The notes under the pieces: generated by a model
The model's input: the letters and a program-made list of their open reading frames with translations, nothing else
The model's database searches: none
Told to the model about the DNA's origin: nothing
Assembly (NCBI GenBank): GCA_958510825.1
Contig: OY294044.1
Location: 105,500,893 to 105,564,892 of the forward strand
Origin: Brachypterus glaber
Taxonomy: Eukaryota > Arthropoda > Insecta > Coleoptera > Kateretidae
Direction: 5' to 3'
DNA: 64,000 nucleotides
Program-made: the position numbers and the translations under genes
Shown here: piece after piece, positions 34,522 to 45,365 of the stretch
Position numbering within the stretch: position 1 is the first letter of the stretch
How the letters are laid out: the number at the start of each line of letters is the position of its first letter

Positions 34522-35104
34522 ATTTAGAAGATGCATCTTATATACTGGGTTCTTCCTTATATGAGCACATATAGGTTCTTGTAAATATAAATACTTACTT
34601 GTCCACACATCAAGTTCAAGGGGATTCGTTGGCATTTCAGGTGCATTTATAAACACAAATGCATCTGAAAAAAACTATATCGTCTGTATTTAGAGCTTTG
34701 ATCCTCTAAATGAATCTTCAATTCGGTTGAATGACATTTTATCTTTTCGTTTCTTTCCGAGTAAGGCAATTATTTTTTTATCTACGGATCCTTTTCGGAC
34801 AGGTTCCCGATTGGCTTTTGTTTAGCCAAACTCGGCCTGCCTCGATGAGCTATAAGAATCACTTCTTCGCGGGCATGGCCATTAAAAGTGGTCGTGATAC
34901 CCAGCAAGCGCACATCACGGTAATTTATGTTTTTATGTTTATGTTTTCTGGTTTTATGTTTATGGTAATAAACTGGGAATAATATAGTGATTATAGTGAG
35001 TGCAGGGCTTTTTTTTTAAGGAAAAGTGCTAAAAGTGTCAAAACATACATAACTTGAAAACTATTTAATTTACAAAAGTTTGCGTTTGCGAACAATTAGC
35101 CAAT
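34522..35104. other. AT-rich sequence, no gene supported
   Basis: A 83-codon open frame (34731-34982) ends with repeated FMFMFSGFMFM-type residues from TTTATG repeats. No homology is recognised and the coding signal is weak. Confidence 0.35.
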
Positions 35105-35112
35105 ATAATAAG

Positions 35113-36003
35113 CAGTACCCGGCGTATTTCCAGTTATAGTCCAGTCTTCAGGTGAATAAATGAGGCTTTACCTGGAAATAATTCAGGGAGTTTTAATTTT
35201 TAGGTTATTGGGTAGGGTTTAAGGACGCAAGTAAAAAAAAAAAATTTGCGACGTTGCGACTCGATTTGGAACTGTAATTTTTTTTAACGTATTCACAAAA
35301 AAAAACGGATTTTTTAAAATATCTCAACATCGGTGGCATCCTACGACAAAAAACGTTCTATATGAAAATAAAGAGGACCAAATTTACAAAAATTTTTGTT
35401 TCATGTATTTTTTTGTACGATTTAGGTAATTCACGGCACTGCCTTAAACGTTACACTATAGGTACATTTTTAGATTTTATTTTTTTTCTTTTTAACCAAA
35501 ATTTTTCTTTATGGAAGTTTTTTTTGCTTAATACAATGGTGATTTTCGATCGAAAATCAGTTTACTGAGATAATGGGGAACAAAAATATGAATTATTTTA
35601 AAATTTTACTTAAATTAAAAAGAAAGATAGGTTTGTTTAATTTTTAAGGGAAAAGCCTAACCGACTCGTAAAAAACAATTTTCGTTTTTCTAAAAAAAAA
35701 AAATCTAAAAATGTATGGTGTAACGTTTAAGGCCGTGCACCGCGGTGCTGTAAGTCGTAAAAAATACATAGAACAAAAAATGTTGTAAATTTGGTCTTTT
35801 TTATTTTCATATGTTTTGTCCTAGGATTGAGATATTTTAAAAAATCCGTTTTTTGTGAAAAATACGTTAAAAAAATTACAGTTCCAAATCGAGTTCAACG
35901 TCGAAAAATTATTTTTTTGTTTGTGGCCTTAAACCCTACCGAATAAACCGAAAATCAAAACTCCCTAAAGACTGGACTATAACTGGAAATGCGCCGGGTA
36001 CTG
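35113..36003. mobile_element. hAT-like palindromic element, 8-bp target
   Basis: Ends CAGTACCCGGCGTATTTCCA then GTTATAGTCCAGTC and the inverse. ATAATAAG (35105-35112) and ATAATAAA (36004-36011) match at 7 of 8 bases. CAG ends with 8-bp duplications fit hAT. The inner arms are complementary for over 200 bp (TCGATTTGGAACTGTAATTT, ACGGATTTTTTAAAATATCT). Non-coding. Confidence 0.6.
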
Positions 36004-36040
36004 ATAATAAAGTAGTTTAATTCCAAATTTGAAGTGATTA

Positions 36041-37143
36041 CACTAGGCATTAAATCGCAACTTTTTTTTGCCCAGATTGGAAATCTGACCTTAGAAAAAT
36101 TCCAGCACCTCACTTTTTTGAAATATGTCCAGGAAATAATGTCTTTTTTCAAAATCTTTAAAAAAGAGTAGGATTTTGAAAATTTTAGGGTATATTAAAA
36201 AAAGTACTAATAATTCAAAAATCTATATGCGAAGGACCTACTGTTACAGTTAGTATGCAAAAAAAAATTAAAACTGCAAAGTTTACCTAATTGCTGATTT
36301 GTGGCAAAACTATCAAATTTGTATAAAAGTTTTATAGGACTTAATTTTTAGATTATAAAATTCTCTACAAAAATATTTATACAATTTTTTTTATTTTGCT
36401 TAGTTCGTAAAAAGTAAATAGAAGAAAAAGTAATAAAATTAATGAACACAGTATAAACTTTTTCCCGAGCCCAAAAAATATATTTTTCTTATCAATTTAA
36501 AGGTGCAGAATCTGAATTTGACCTTAAAAAAATCAGCACGTCTTATTTTTTAAATTTTAGTACAGACAATTATGCCAATTTAAAAATAATTTATAAAAAA
36601 CAATATTGCTTATTTTTTTTTTCTTTTTTTTTCATGGTTTTACATCATAAAAATATCACTTAACTACATATGATGATGATGATTACTTAGGGACCTTATT
36701 ACGTAATTTTAGTTTATTTTTGATCCCCTAATGATGCTTTTTGGAGTTTTTCAGCATGAGTACGTGGCAATAAGCTTTATGCACACCTCTCCTCACCCCC
36801 TACAACCCCTACTCAGTTGTGTCACAGGATCAATTTTTTTAATATTTTTTTCCCTAGTATCCCTACTTATTCTACCTATGAATTTAAAGTTTTCATTTTT
36901 AAGTTGGGTATTTTTTAACTAATATTGAGTCGCCAAATCCAAATTTGTCCTCAGAATATTTTTATCTCCCATGATTTTAGAACAAAAAAAGGCTAAAATA
37001 ATTATTTTTTACCACTTTTGTCTCATTTTTCTCAGAAATCTGAGGTAGCAAAAACATTCTGAAGCCAGATTTGGTCTCAGCGACCAAAAATTAGTCAAAA
37101 AACTAATGACTGCAATCAGGGCAAGAAACCGTGTTGCCTAGTG
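36041..37143. mobile_element. CACTA-like element, single-copy relative of 11294
   Basis: Starts CACTAGGCATTAAATCGC, ends GTGTTGCCTAGTG, with TTA duplicated (36038-36040, 37144-37146). The body aligns in order with 11294-12150 (CTTTTTTTTGCCC, GGATCAATTTTTTTAATATT, TCTCAGAAATCTGAGGTAGC). It lacks the 210-bp tandem expansion seen there. It lies 37 bp from the hAT-like element. Confidence 0.7.
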
Positions 37144-37146
37144 TTA

Positions 37147-37817
37147 TCTTTACTTGTTAAAAATACACAGCGCCCTACTAGTTTTGCGTATCCAAGTTTA
37201 TTCGCCATAACTTTTTAACAAATACAGATTCAAGATTCAAATTTGGAATGAGAAAACCTTTCTATATTAGTTAATTGTTCGCAAAAGCAAAGTAAAAACG
37301 AATTTGTATTTCAGCATATACATGTAAAAAGATCATCTTCAGGGCTTAGATCTAAAAAGTAAGATAACAAAAGTTAGGGGCTATGAAAGTAAGGTTAGGA
37401 TTAAATAATCAATAAATAAATTTACAAGGGGTACTTACTCATCAGAGCTGATTACAACAGAATGAGAGGTAGTTAAAAAAAAATATGGGAATATCACAGT
37501 TAAAAAGTTGCACAGATTAAAATAGTAAATATATAAATAATAATTTTTTTTATATTAAATCATTTACAAGTTATTTGGCACTTTTAGCATATTACCTTAA
37601 AAATTGCCCTAAGTATGTGTGATTTTCTTCTTGAGTTTGTGAAAAAGAAGGCTTTCTGGCCTTTGGAAGGTCTGTGTGGCACAAAATTTACCGGAAAAAT
37701 GCCTATCTTCAAGACTAAGCACTTTTAGACTTATGCTTATTTACCCAAAATATAACATTTATAGTTTGTAAACTCAACAGTAAAAATACGGGACATGTTT
37801 TTTAAGACACATGGTTA
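37147..37817. other. AT-rich sequence, no gene supported
   Basis: No frame, repeat boundary or motif could be supported. Confidence 0.35.
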
Positions 37818-37819
37818 TA

Positions 37820-38493
37820 CAGGGTGATCATTAACTGACATGCTAAAATTTAAGAGGTGATTCTACATCCAAAAATATGAAAAAAAGTTTCTATAAAGGG
37901 TGGTCCGGAAATGAGCTATACGGGAGCTACGGCCCTTCGAAGATGAGATATTGAATGGGGAAAAAATAAGAGCATCAATAAAATGTTAATGCTGTAGGGT
38001 GATTTTTCATTTTAATCTGAAAAGTATTCTTCACCTTAAATCTTAAAAAGTAACGTTTTTGGTGGCACAAAATGTTACTTCCTCTTAATCGCATTTTTTT
38101 TAACGGTGTTACACATTTTTTATGTATCATTACTCAAGAAATCTATATTTTTTACACAAAAAACCCAAAAAAGACACATAAAAAAGTTTGGGGCAAAAAT
38201 GTGTTAGGCCTCACATATTTTGTTCGTCTAGGCACGTCTCTGAATAAATTCAAAAAAATAATTTAACATAAACTTATTGCCCTTAATAATACTAGTACAC
38301 ATGCGAAAGCTCGTCGCTCTAGCTTAAAGGGTACTAGAGTTATTAACTAAAAACCTTATTTTTATTACAATTTTAAGGGGCCGTAGCTCCCTTAGGGCTC
38401 ATTTGCGGACCAACCTTTATAGGAACTTTTTTTGATATTTTTGGATGTAAAATCACGTCTCAAATTTTGGAATACCAGTTATTGATCACCCTG
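37820..38493. mobile_element. Tc1/mariner-like MITE, CAGGGTGATC ends, copy 1
   Basis: Ends CAGGGTGATCATTAACTG and CAGTTATTGATCACCCTG, TA on both sides (37818-37819, 38494-38495). The arms pair for more than 100 bp (CCAAAAATATGAAAAAAAGT; GGGAGCTACGGCCC). A related copy is at 60036-60886. Confidence 0.7.
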
Positions 38494-38660
38494 TATATCC
38501 GAGAATAAACATTTTTAGACATGTTTATATAAACTTTTTTACCCAAAATAAAACATTCATAGTACCTAAAAAATAAACAGTGATATTTAAGGATACAATC
38601 AAAACTTTCAATATTTTTTTATAATACATATTTGTACCTACACTCAGAAAGAGTCATTGT

Positions 38661-39420
38661 AACTTAAATACTAATTGTTATTTGTAAATACATATTTGAT
38701 TATTATATCGCCACCATTGGTATTTAATACTTTACTTGTGATATTAAATACTACAATGTGTGTATTATATACAAAATGTTTTCATACTAATACAGAGATC
38801 GTGGTGGTAAATTTGGATCCCCACGCAACATGTGTTTATTAATATACTAGAATGTTATAGTAAAAATTACTGTAACATTTGGTGAAGCATATCACAGTTA
38901 TAGTATGGTATACTTTGAGTTGTTGTTAAGTTGTATTACTGATCTAGTTTAAACTATGTTACAATATTCAGAAAAATTAACAATCGGTAAATAATACCAA
39001 AATTTTAATTAGTAATAATATAAAGATTGCATACCATATACAATTACACACTGACAAATTAATAGATCCTTTTTTACTTTTCTCTGTATTATTACTAATC
39101 AAATTTTTGGTATTATTTACCGATTGTTTTTTTATTAAATACTGTAACATACTTTAAACTAGATCAGTAACACAAAAACTACCACTTAAAGTATACCAAA
39201 CTATAACTGTGATATAATTTACCAAATGCTACAGTATTAATAAACACATGTTGCGTGGGGATCCAAATGTACCAGCACGGTCTCTATATTAGTATGACAA
39301 TATTTTGTACACAATACACACATTGCAGTATTTAATATCACAAGTAAAGTATTAAATACCAATGGTGGCGATATAAATAAAAAATATGTATTAACAAATA
39401 ACATTCAGTATTAAAAATAC
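38661..39420. repeat. 760-bp palindrome with about 350-bp arms
   Basis: ATATCGCCACCATTGGTATT at 38705 is mirrored near 39350 (AATACCAATGGTGGCGATAT). GGATCCCCACGCAACATGTG is mirrored at 39244, and ACAATCGGTAAATAATACCA at 39108. The loop is about 65 bp. Probably a fold-back transposon; the target duplication was not resolved. Confidence 0.6.
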
Positions 39421-39829
39421 AACTTTGAAGCGCTGAATCCTAATCTGGCTTCAGAATCTGCCTTTATACTCAGGTTTTTAAGAAAAATGGACCTGAAAAT
39501 ATTAAAAATGAAAATTCTTGGTCTTATACTTTGATTTACCTTGGAAACCAGAACATATAGATTAAATATGGTGTCGATGAATTCAGCAGCTTAAATTTAA
39601 GAACAGAAAGTTTGCTACTACTATTTTGAATTTTCTGTTGTTTTTATTCGTGCTGTATAACTTATAAAGATATGGAAAGGGGGACCACGAAACAAATTTA
39701 AGAAATAAATTAATTTTTAAAATTTATAAATGAGGATTATACATTTTAGATTTTAAGCTTTCACGGCCATTAAGATATAAAGAACTTTCACTTTCGGGTT
39801 TAGACCCTGTTAATGGATTTTCACTTTCC

Positions 39830-39864
39830 GACGTTTCGTCTCTTACTACTAGAGACATCTTCAG
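39830..39864 (-). ncRNA. Hammerhead-ribozyme-like motif, inverted copy
   Basis: On the minus strand the core CTGAAGA is followed by TGTCTCT, loop AGTAGTA, AGAGAC, then GAAA and CGTC. It is identical to the copy at 40114-40148. Core match seen; activity is inferred from known Penelope hammerheads. Confidence 0.5.
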
Positions 39865-39924
39865 GAATTAATCTGAAACTAAGTTTCGAATCAACTTGTG
39901 TCACTATTTATGACGAGTTGTGGT

Positions 39925-40070
39925 TATTGCCAAGGAAGATACGGGAATCGATAGAAATCATCAAGCATCCTAACAATATCAATCGGGACACTGGTTACCA
40001 CTTACCTGCAATATGGAAGTCTTTGATAGGAAAAACCTCGTCACGGGTGAATAACCACAACTCGTCATAA
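39925..40070 (+). pseudogene. Penelope-like endonuclease C-terminal fragment
   Basis: The frame reads RKIRESIEIIKHPNNINRDT then GYHLPAIWKSLI, ending at a stop at 40068. The block R-x-R-E-(A/S)-I-E-I-x-K-x-x-x-N-x-N-R-x-x-G-Y-x-L-x-x-x-W is the conserved end of Penelope-like polyproteins, after the GIY-YIG nuclease fold. The open frame begins upstream (39813) only because the terminal repeat happens to be open. RT is absent. Confidence 0.75.
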
Positions 40071-40113
40071 ATAGTGACACAAGTTGATTCGAAACTTAGT
40101 TTCAGATTAATCC

Positions 40114-40148
40114 CTGAAGATGTCTCTAGTAGTAAGAGACGAAACGTC
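40114..40148 (+). ncRNA. Hammerhead-ribozyme-like motif
   Basis: CTGAAGA (CUGANGA core) is followed by a stem GTCTCT / AGAGAC closing an AGTAGTA loop, then the second core element GAAA, then CGTC, giving a possible cleavage site after GTC with almost no stem III. This layout matches the minimal type I hammerheads reported in Penelope-like elements. Stem I pairing (TCC with GGA and beyond) looks weak to me, so activity is uncertain. Confidence 0.5.
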
Positions 40149-40212
40149 GGAAAGTGAAAATCCATTAACACGGTCTAAACCCGAAAGTGAAAGTTCTTTA
40201 GAGGATTATACA

Positions 40213-40980
40213 GTATATTAGTATTTTGATTTTGTCCACTTTTTTTTATATTTTTATGTATAAGTAGAACGTCTTTTAAAATTTAATATTTAATTTTATT
40301 TTGATTTTGTCCAATTTTTTTTTTCTATGTATAAATAGGTATTTATTACTTATTTAAAATTTAATATTTTATTTTATTTTGATTTTGTCCAATTTTGTCC
40401 AGAATTTGTGGACGAAATCAGTTTTTTTGATTTTGTACAGTCCGCCAAAAGTCCCCCAGTTTTGTCCACCCGAAAAAAAAAATTTGTAAAAATGTTTTAT
40501 TTTTAAATATTTTTTATTTATTTTTTTTTTTTTTCGTTTATAGTTTTAATGAACCTAGGCCTATAGGAAAAAGTATTTCTTTTGACAGCAGTATTTTTTC
40601 TTTGTCCTGTTTAAAAGTAGGCAACTTGAAAGAAGAATCTTTTTCTGTGTATACTTAAAATTTAAGTCCTAAAAATATACAAGTATTGGGTTACATTATA
40701 ATTTTTAAGGCGTTGCCTTAAAAAGGCGGTAACCGTTTTTTTACAAATAAATTTAAATAGATTAACAAAATTTATATGATAATTATTACCAGTTTGATTT
40801 TGAAAACAAACTACCTAATTTAAAAAACCTGTATTTAAGAAAAAAGAATAATCCAAACCAGAAGGGTAAGGTCTATAATAAACTTTATTGGCATATTTAT
40901 AGGGTGTTATCACGATAGCAGGCAGGTAGACTGTCCCCCATGCAGGAACACCGTGTCTTATACATGGAGAAAACTTTTTG
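40213..40980. other. AT-rich sequence with an 85-bp duplication
   Basis: TATTTTGATTTTGTCCAATT-type blocks recur near 40221, 40300 and 40377 with similar spacers, a short diverged tandem repeat. No gene. Confidence 0.45.
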
Positions 40981-42060
40981 ACCAATCATTACCAAGAATA
41001 ACCAAATCATAACCAAAAATTTATTAATTATTACTAAAAATGTAGCAATTTTTACAAGAAGTTTAGAAGTCATTACCAGAAATTAAGCAATTATTACTAA
41101 AAATTTAGCAATAATTACTAGAAATTAAGAAATCATTAGCAAACATTTAGCAATAATTACTTTAAATTAAATTCAGCAATCATTACCAGAAATTTAGCAA
41201 TCATAACAGAAAATTTAGCAATCATTACTTAAAAATAAGTAATCATAGCAGTACTAACACGTAGAAAAGTTTTTAGTAATTATTACCACAAATATAGCAA
41301 TCATAGTTAAGAATTTGGCAAAAATTTAGCAATCATTGCCAGAAATTTAGTAATCATGACCAAAAGTTTAGAAATCATTACCAGAAATTTAGCAATCATG
41401 ACCAAAAATTTAGCAATCATTACTTAAAAATAAGTACCAACACGTAGAAAAGTTTTTAGCAATTATTACCAATAAATTCAGCAATCATTACCAAAAATTT
41501 AGCAATCATTACCAGAAATTTAGCAATCATAACAGAAAATTTAGCAATCATTACTTAAAAATAAGTAATCATAGCAGTACTAACACGTAGAAAAGTTTTT
41601 AGTAATTATTACCACAAATATAGCAATCATAGTTAAGAATTTGGCAAAAATTTAGCAATCATTGCCAGAAATTTAGCAATCATGACCAAAAGTTTAGAAA
41701 TCATTACCAGAAATTTAGCAATCATGACCAAAAATTTAGCAATCATTACTTAAAAATAAGTACCAACACGTAGAAAAGTTTTTAGCAATTATTACCACAA
41801 ATATAGCAATCATAGTTAAGAATTTGGCAAAAATTTAGCAATCATTGCCAGAAATTTAGCAATTATGACCAAAAGTTTAGAAACCATTACCAGAAATTTA
41901 GCAATCATGACCAAAAATTTAGCAATCATTACTTAAAAATAAGTACCAACACGTAGAAAAGTTTTTAGCAATTATTACCAATAAATTCAGCAATCATTAC
42001 CAAAAATTTAGCAATCATTAGCAAAAATTTAGCAATCATTAAAAAAAGCTTAATTTTATT
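40981..42060. repeat. Tandem array of TTTAGCAATCATTACC units with higher-order period
   Basis: The basic unit is about 21 bp (AAATTTAGCAATCATTACCA and variants). A divider, CACGTAGAAAAGTTTTTAG, appears near 41258, 41441, 41584, 41767 and 41951. The pattern repeats with a longer period of about 326 bp (41258 to 41584, 41441 to 41767), so a block of several units was duplicated. Possible bordering words (CAGGAACACCGTG, left; ACACCCGGGAAC, right) do not clearly form inverted ends. Confidence 0.8.
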
Positions 42061-42199
42061 TATATAGTTGTTAAAGTTTTAGTAATAAATAAAATAACTT
42101 AAAGTTAAAAGTTCTTTAACCACTTGCTTCACCAAAATAATACCAACCAAATTACCAAAAAATTATACACCCGGGAACTTGAAGTAAAATGTAAAAAGT

Positions 42200-42428
42200 T
42201 ATTATCGGAGTTGATACTTTCACTACAATAACAGGGTCGGACAACAGGAATTTTAAATTATTTCTAATTTTTTGTGAGTTTTTTTAATACATACCTATGC
42301 TGAATAAGATTATATCTCTGTATACAGACATATAATCTTATTCGGCATAGGTATGTATTTAAGAAATAATTTAAAATTCCTGTTGTCCGACCCTGTTATT
42401 GTAATGAAAGTATCAACTCTGGTTATAA
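42200..42428. repeat. Near-perfect 229-bp palindrome
   Basis: TTGATACTTTCACTACAATA then ACAGGGTCGGACAACAGG is mirrored by CCTGTTGTCCGACCCTGTTA then TTGTAATGAAAGTATCAA. The tip is TATGCTGAATAAGATTATAT mirrored by ATATAATCTTATTCGGCATA. The arms are about 105 bp with few mismatches, so the copy is young or protected from decay. Confidence 0.7.
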
Positions 42429-42441
42429 TCCGAAGGTAGTA

Positions 42442-42719
42442 CCTAGACAGAACATAATAACTTTTAGATATCCAGGGAATATATTTTCTCGATATCCAGT
42501 ATATCCAATTGATAGTCTGGATTGACAGTAGATATATATCCCATGGATATCCAAAAGTCCGCCTATGTCCAGGATATCCACTGGATATCCACGAGATATC
42601 CAGTGGACATTTGGATATCCATGGGATATCTACTGTCAATAGCCTGGATCCATTGGATTTACTGGATATCCAGAAAGTATATCTCCTGGATATCTAATAG
42701 TTGTTATGTGCTGTCTGGG
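42442..42719. mobile_element. CCCAG-ended element with GATATCC-word interior, copy 2
   Basis: Left end CCTAGACAGAACATAATAAC, right end GTTATGTGCTGTCTGGG, TA on both sides (42440-42441, 42720-42721). The interior is a run of GATATCCA and TGGATATC words as in 14810-15152. Overlapping frames rich in D-I-H/Y-P/W-I-S residues are artefacts of the word. Confidence 0.75.
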
Positions 42720-42721
42720 TA

Positions 42722-43089
42722 GGTACATTTTCTGAGGAAAATATATTTCAGAAGATTTGGCTGAAATTTTGAAATGTTGTAGTTCTAGTTCCCTGAAAAA
42801 AATTGTCTGGGTCTAACCTCGGATAATCAACCGTTTTGGTGCAAAAACCGTTTAAAAATAGGCTTTTTCCTTGAATTTCATGAAAAATGGACTGTATCTT
42901 GGAAACGACTAACATTAGAGCAACAATTGTTACTGCAAGTTACGCTTTTTGATTGTTTTTTTTTACGTTTCTCGACATTTTAGACTATTTTGAGGCATAT
43001 TCTGCAAAAAAAATCATCTGTTCTTTATAGTGCCTACCTACTTGGCTCTAAGCATTCTCGACTTTAGGATAATAGGGGTCTTATTATAT
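42722..43089. other. Unassigned sequence
   Basis: A weak match to the (CAGA)n module tail is seen (TTTACGTTTCTCGACATTTT then AGACTATTTTGAGG near 42963). Otherwise nothing recognised. Confidence 0.35.
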
Positions 43090-43718
43090 ATATCGTCTTG
43101 TAAATTTCAGGACGTCGTATCTCAATTTTTTTCGATTTTGAGATTTTGGACTTAAACGCTTTATATTATCAATTTACATCTAAAAAATAAGTTTCACCTG
43201 CTATTTTTTTTAAATAACAAAAATATAAGCAAAATAGTAACGTCGTATCTTAGATGATTATAAATTAATAAATTTTTAAACCTCGTATCTCTTAATTCTA
43301 GTTAACTGACTATTTTGGAACGCACTTTTTGCATTTGGCGACGCTTTTTTGACATCTTATGCGCATGTTATAAAACTTTTTGAAGTTTAAATGTTTCAAT
43401 AACTAATAATATTATTATAATAATCAATTATATTTTGTTAAAATATTAATATAATAACGTTTCAAAGCTCGTATCTTAAAAAAAAATATTAATTTTGAGC
43501 ATCAAAATGTCGTATCTATAAACATTAGGTTTTTAGTTGTATTTATTTATTTTATACACAATAAAATGATTTAATGTAAGTTAATCATTAAAAATGTATT
43601 AAGTTCATATTAAAAAAGTACATTTTCAACCTATGAATAATGCGGAAAGAGTTATTTCTTATTCCTGTAAAGTTGTCTTTTGTGAGATACGACGTTCTGA
43701 AATTTACAAGACGATATG
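43090..43718. mobile_element. Inverted-repeat element with GTCGTATCT words
   Basis: Ends ATCGTCTTGTAAATTTCAGG then ACGTCGTATCTCA and the inverse (TGAGATACGACGTTCTGAAA then TTTACAAGACGAT). The word (G/C)TCGTATCT(T/C) recurs in one orientation near 43125, 43246, 43285, 43468 and 43509, then appears inverted at the right end. No coding frame. Confidence 0.6.
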
Positions 43719-44340
43719 CAGTATTTTATTTTGATAAAATAAAATAATTACTTTTTGAAGCATACCTGCTTAAATTTCGGTGTTTATTGGTCATAATTTA
43801 GGACAGATAATGACCTGTATGGTCGATAAAATTATAAGTTTTACAAGGGGAAAATATTTGCATTTAAAATGGTTGGAGATGATACGTATCACGTATATAC
43901 CAGTTAAATTATATGCAGGAACAAAAAGGTATTTTTGACATTCTTCTTCTTCTATTTTTTCTTTTTAATTATCATCATATTAATTTTAACGCTTTCAATT
44001 AAAGTCATTTAATAATATTACACAGTGTTATTATAAACTTTAAAAAAAAAATCGAAAAATGCTGAAAATTTCGATTAACGTAATTTTTTCAGGAAAAATT
44101 ACTTTTATTTATCAATTCTACAAAAAAAAATAAAATAAAAAAAATAAGTTTTTTAGAAAAATTGGTTTTTTCAAAAAAAATTTTTTTTTGCAAAGAGAAA
44201 ATTTATTAAAAAAAAAATTGAAAACTTTTGTTTTGAAAAAAAAAATTTTTGAATAATTTTTCTCTTTTCTTTTCTCTTCTTAAAAAAATTTAATTTTTTT
44301 GTTATTTTTTTTGAAAATATTTTTTTTTAGTAGGGAGTTC
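43719..44340. other. AT-rich homopolymer-laden sequence
   Basis: Dense runs of A or T (44040-44330). No gene or boundary recognised. Confidence 0.4.
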
Positions 44341-44507
44341 AAAATAAGGTTATGAGGATAATTTTACAATGTAATAGAAACACGCCAATTAATACAATGT
44401 GACATTTGTGAGTGTCAAACAGAGAATTGCTTTTAAAGCCCTAATTTTTGTATATAAAATTAAAAATAATTTAGCCCCAAACTATTTATGTAAAAAAATA
44501 AAATGTA
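44341..44507 (+). pseudogene. LINE RT C-terminal fragment, frameshifted
   Basis: One frame gives NKVMRIILQCNRNTPINTM, then a stop; the next frame gives SVKQRIAFKALIFVYKIKNN then LAPNYLCKKIK. Together these are the typical block after LINE reverse transcriptase (xxAMRxIL...TPI..ML...LSVxQRIxxxxLxFxxKIxNxLAPxYL). The copy is cut at 44507 by the insertion of the next element. Confidence 0.65.
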
Positions 44508-45365
44508 CAGTTGTGGCATTAAATATCGGGACAACCTCAAAAAAATTCTTGTCATATTTTTTTCATGGATTAACATGGGATTATTTTAAAAATTAAAAAC
44601 TAGGTTACTTTGTTTTAACATAACTGAATTATTTAGTTGAAGTTTACTGTCAAAAAATATTAAATTAATAAATTAATGTTTATTGATAAATATATATTCA
44701 TTAAATTTTACACAAATGTTGTTATATTTAAATAATAATAAAATTGATAATCTTTGGATCAAAATTGTACTATATGGGTAAAGAATATGTGTTTAATATT
44801 CATTAACAAAACACACACCTAATTTTACTCTTCAGTACAGCTAAAAACTCACAAGGTTTTATAAATTTTCTGCTGCAAATGGATTTGAGTTTAAGAGTTC
44901 ATTACTGAAGAGCCACACTAAGGTAAGTGAAAAAAAAAATTCTAGTATACGGCAACTACACCTTGTTTTTCTCGGTTTTTCTTATATAAGTAATTAAAAA
45001 CCATCTATTATAGATTTTGACCACCGATGATCTTTTTCGGTTTGATATAAGAACCTAAGTTTTTCTTAATAAAACATTTCTTAAGAAACAGATATATTTC
45101 TTGAACTGTTTTCACTAAAATTGAACCTCATCCATATCTACTAATACTAAGGACGACTGAGCATTTTTTCTCTTAAATTTCCACGATAAGTAAACTCATT
45201 TTAAATTAAAATAAAGATAAAAAACACTTTTTTACAAACTACTTGTATAACAGCAAAAAATAAACAAACATTTGACATATTTTGACGTTTTTTTAACAAA
45301 TGACACAAGACCCACTATAATCTATGAAAAATTGTTTGTCCCGATATTTAATGCCACCACCACTG
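44508..45365. mobile_element. Mariner-like MITE inserted in a LINE fragment
   Basis: The left end CAGTTGTGGCATTAAATATC then GGGACAA is mirrored on the right by TTGTCCCGATATTTAATGCC then ACCACCACTG. TA precedes the left end (44506-44507); the right flank has mutated. The interior shows no transposase. Confidence 0.65.

Larger units (their letters stand above)
39744..40200 (+). mobile_element. Penelope-like element remnant with inverted terminal repeats
   Basis: GAGGATTATACA is duplicated exactly at 39732-39743 and 40201-40212. Inside, arms of about 120 bp are inverted (from AGAACTTTCACTTTCGGGTT to GTTGTGGTTAT, mirrored at 40045-40200). Each arm bears a hammerhead-like motif. Between them is a C-terminal fragment of the Penelope GIY-YIG endonuclease region. 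Penelope-like elements are known to have such terminal repeats, to carry hammerhead motifs and to make variable target duplications. Only the 3' end of the protein remains. Confidence 0.75.

Noticed and set aside
34731..34982. 83-codon frame beginning MTFYLFVSFRVRQLFFYLRI
   Set aside because: Hydrophobic composition follows from AT-rich sequence and the end is a TTTATG repeat; no homology recognised.
40981..42060. CRISPR-like regularly spaced repeats
   Set aside because: The repeats are contiguous tandem units with no unique spacers, and the sequence is eukaryotic.
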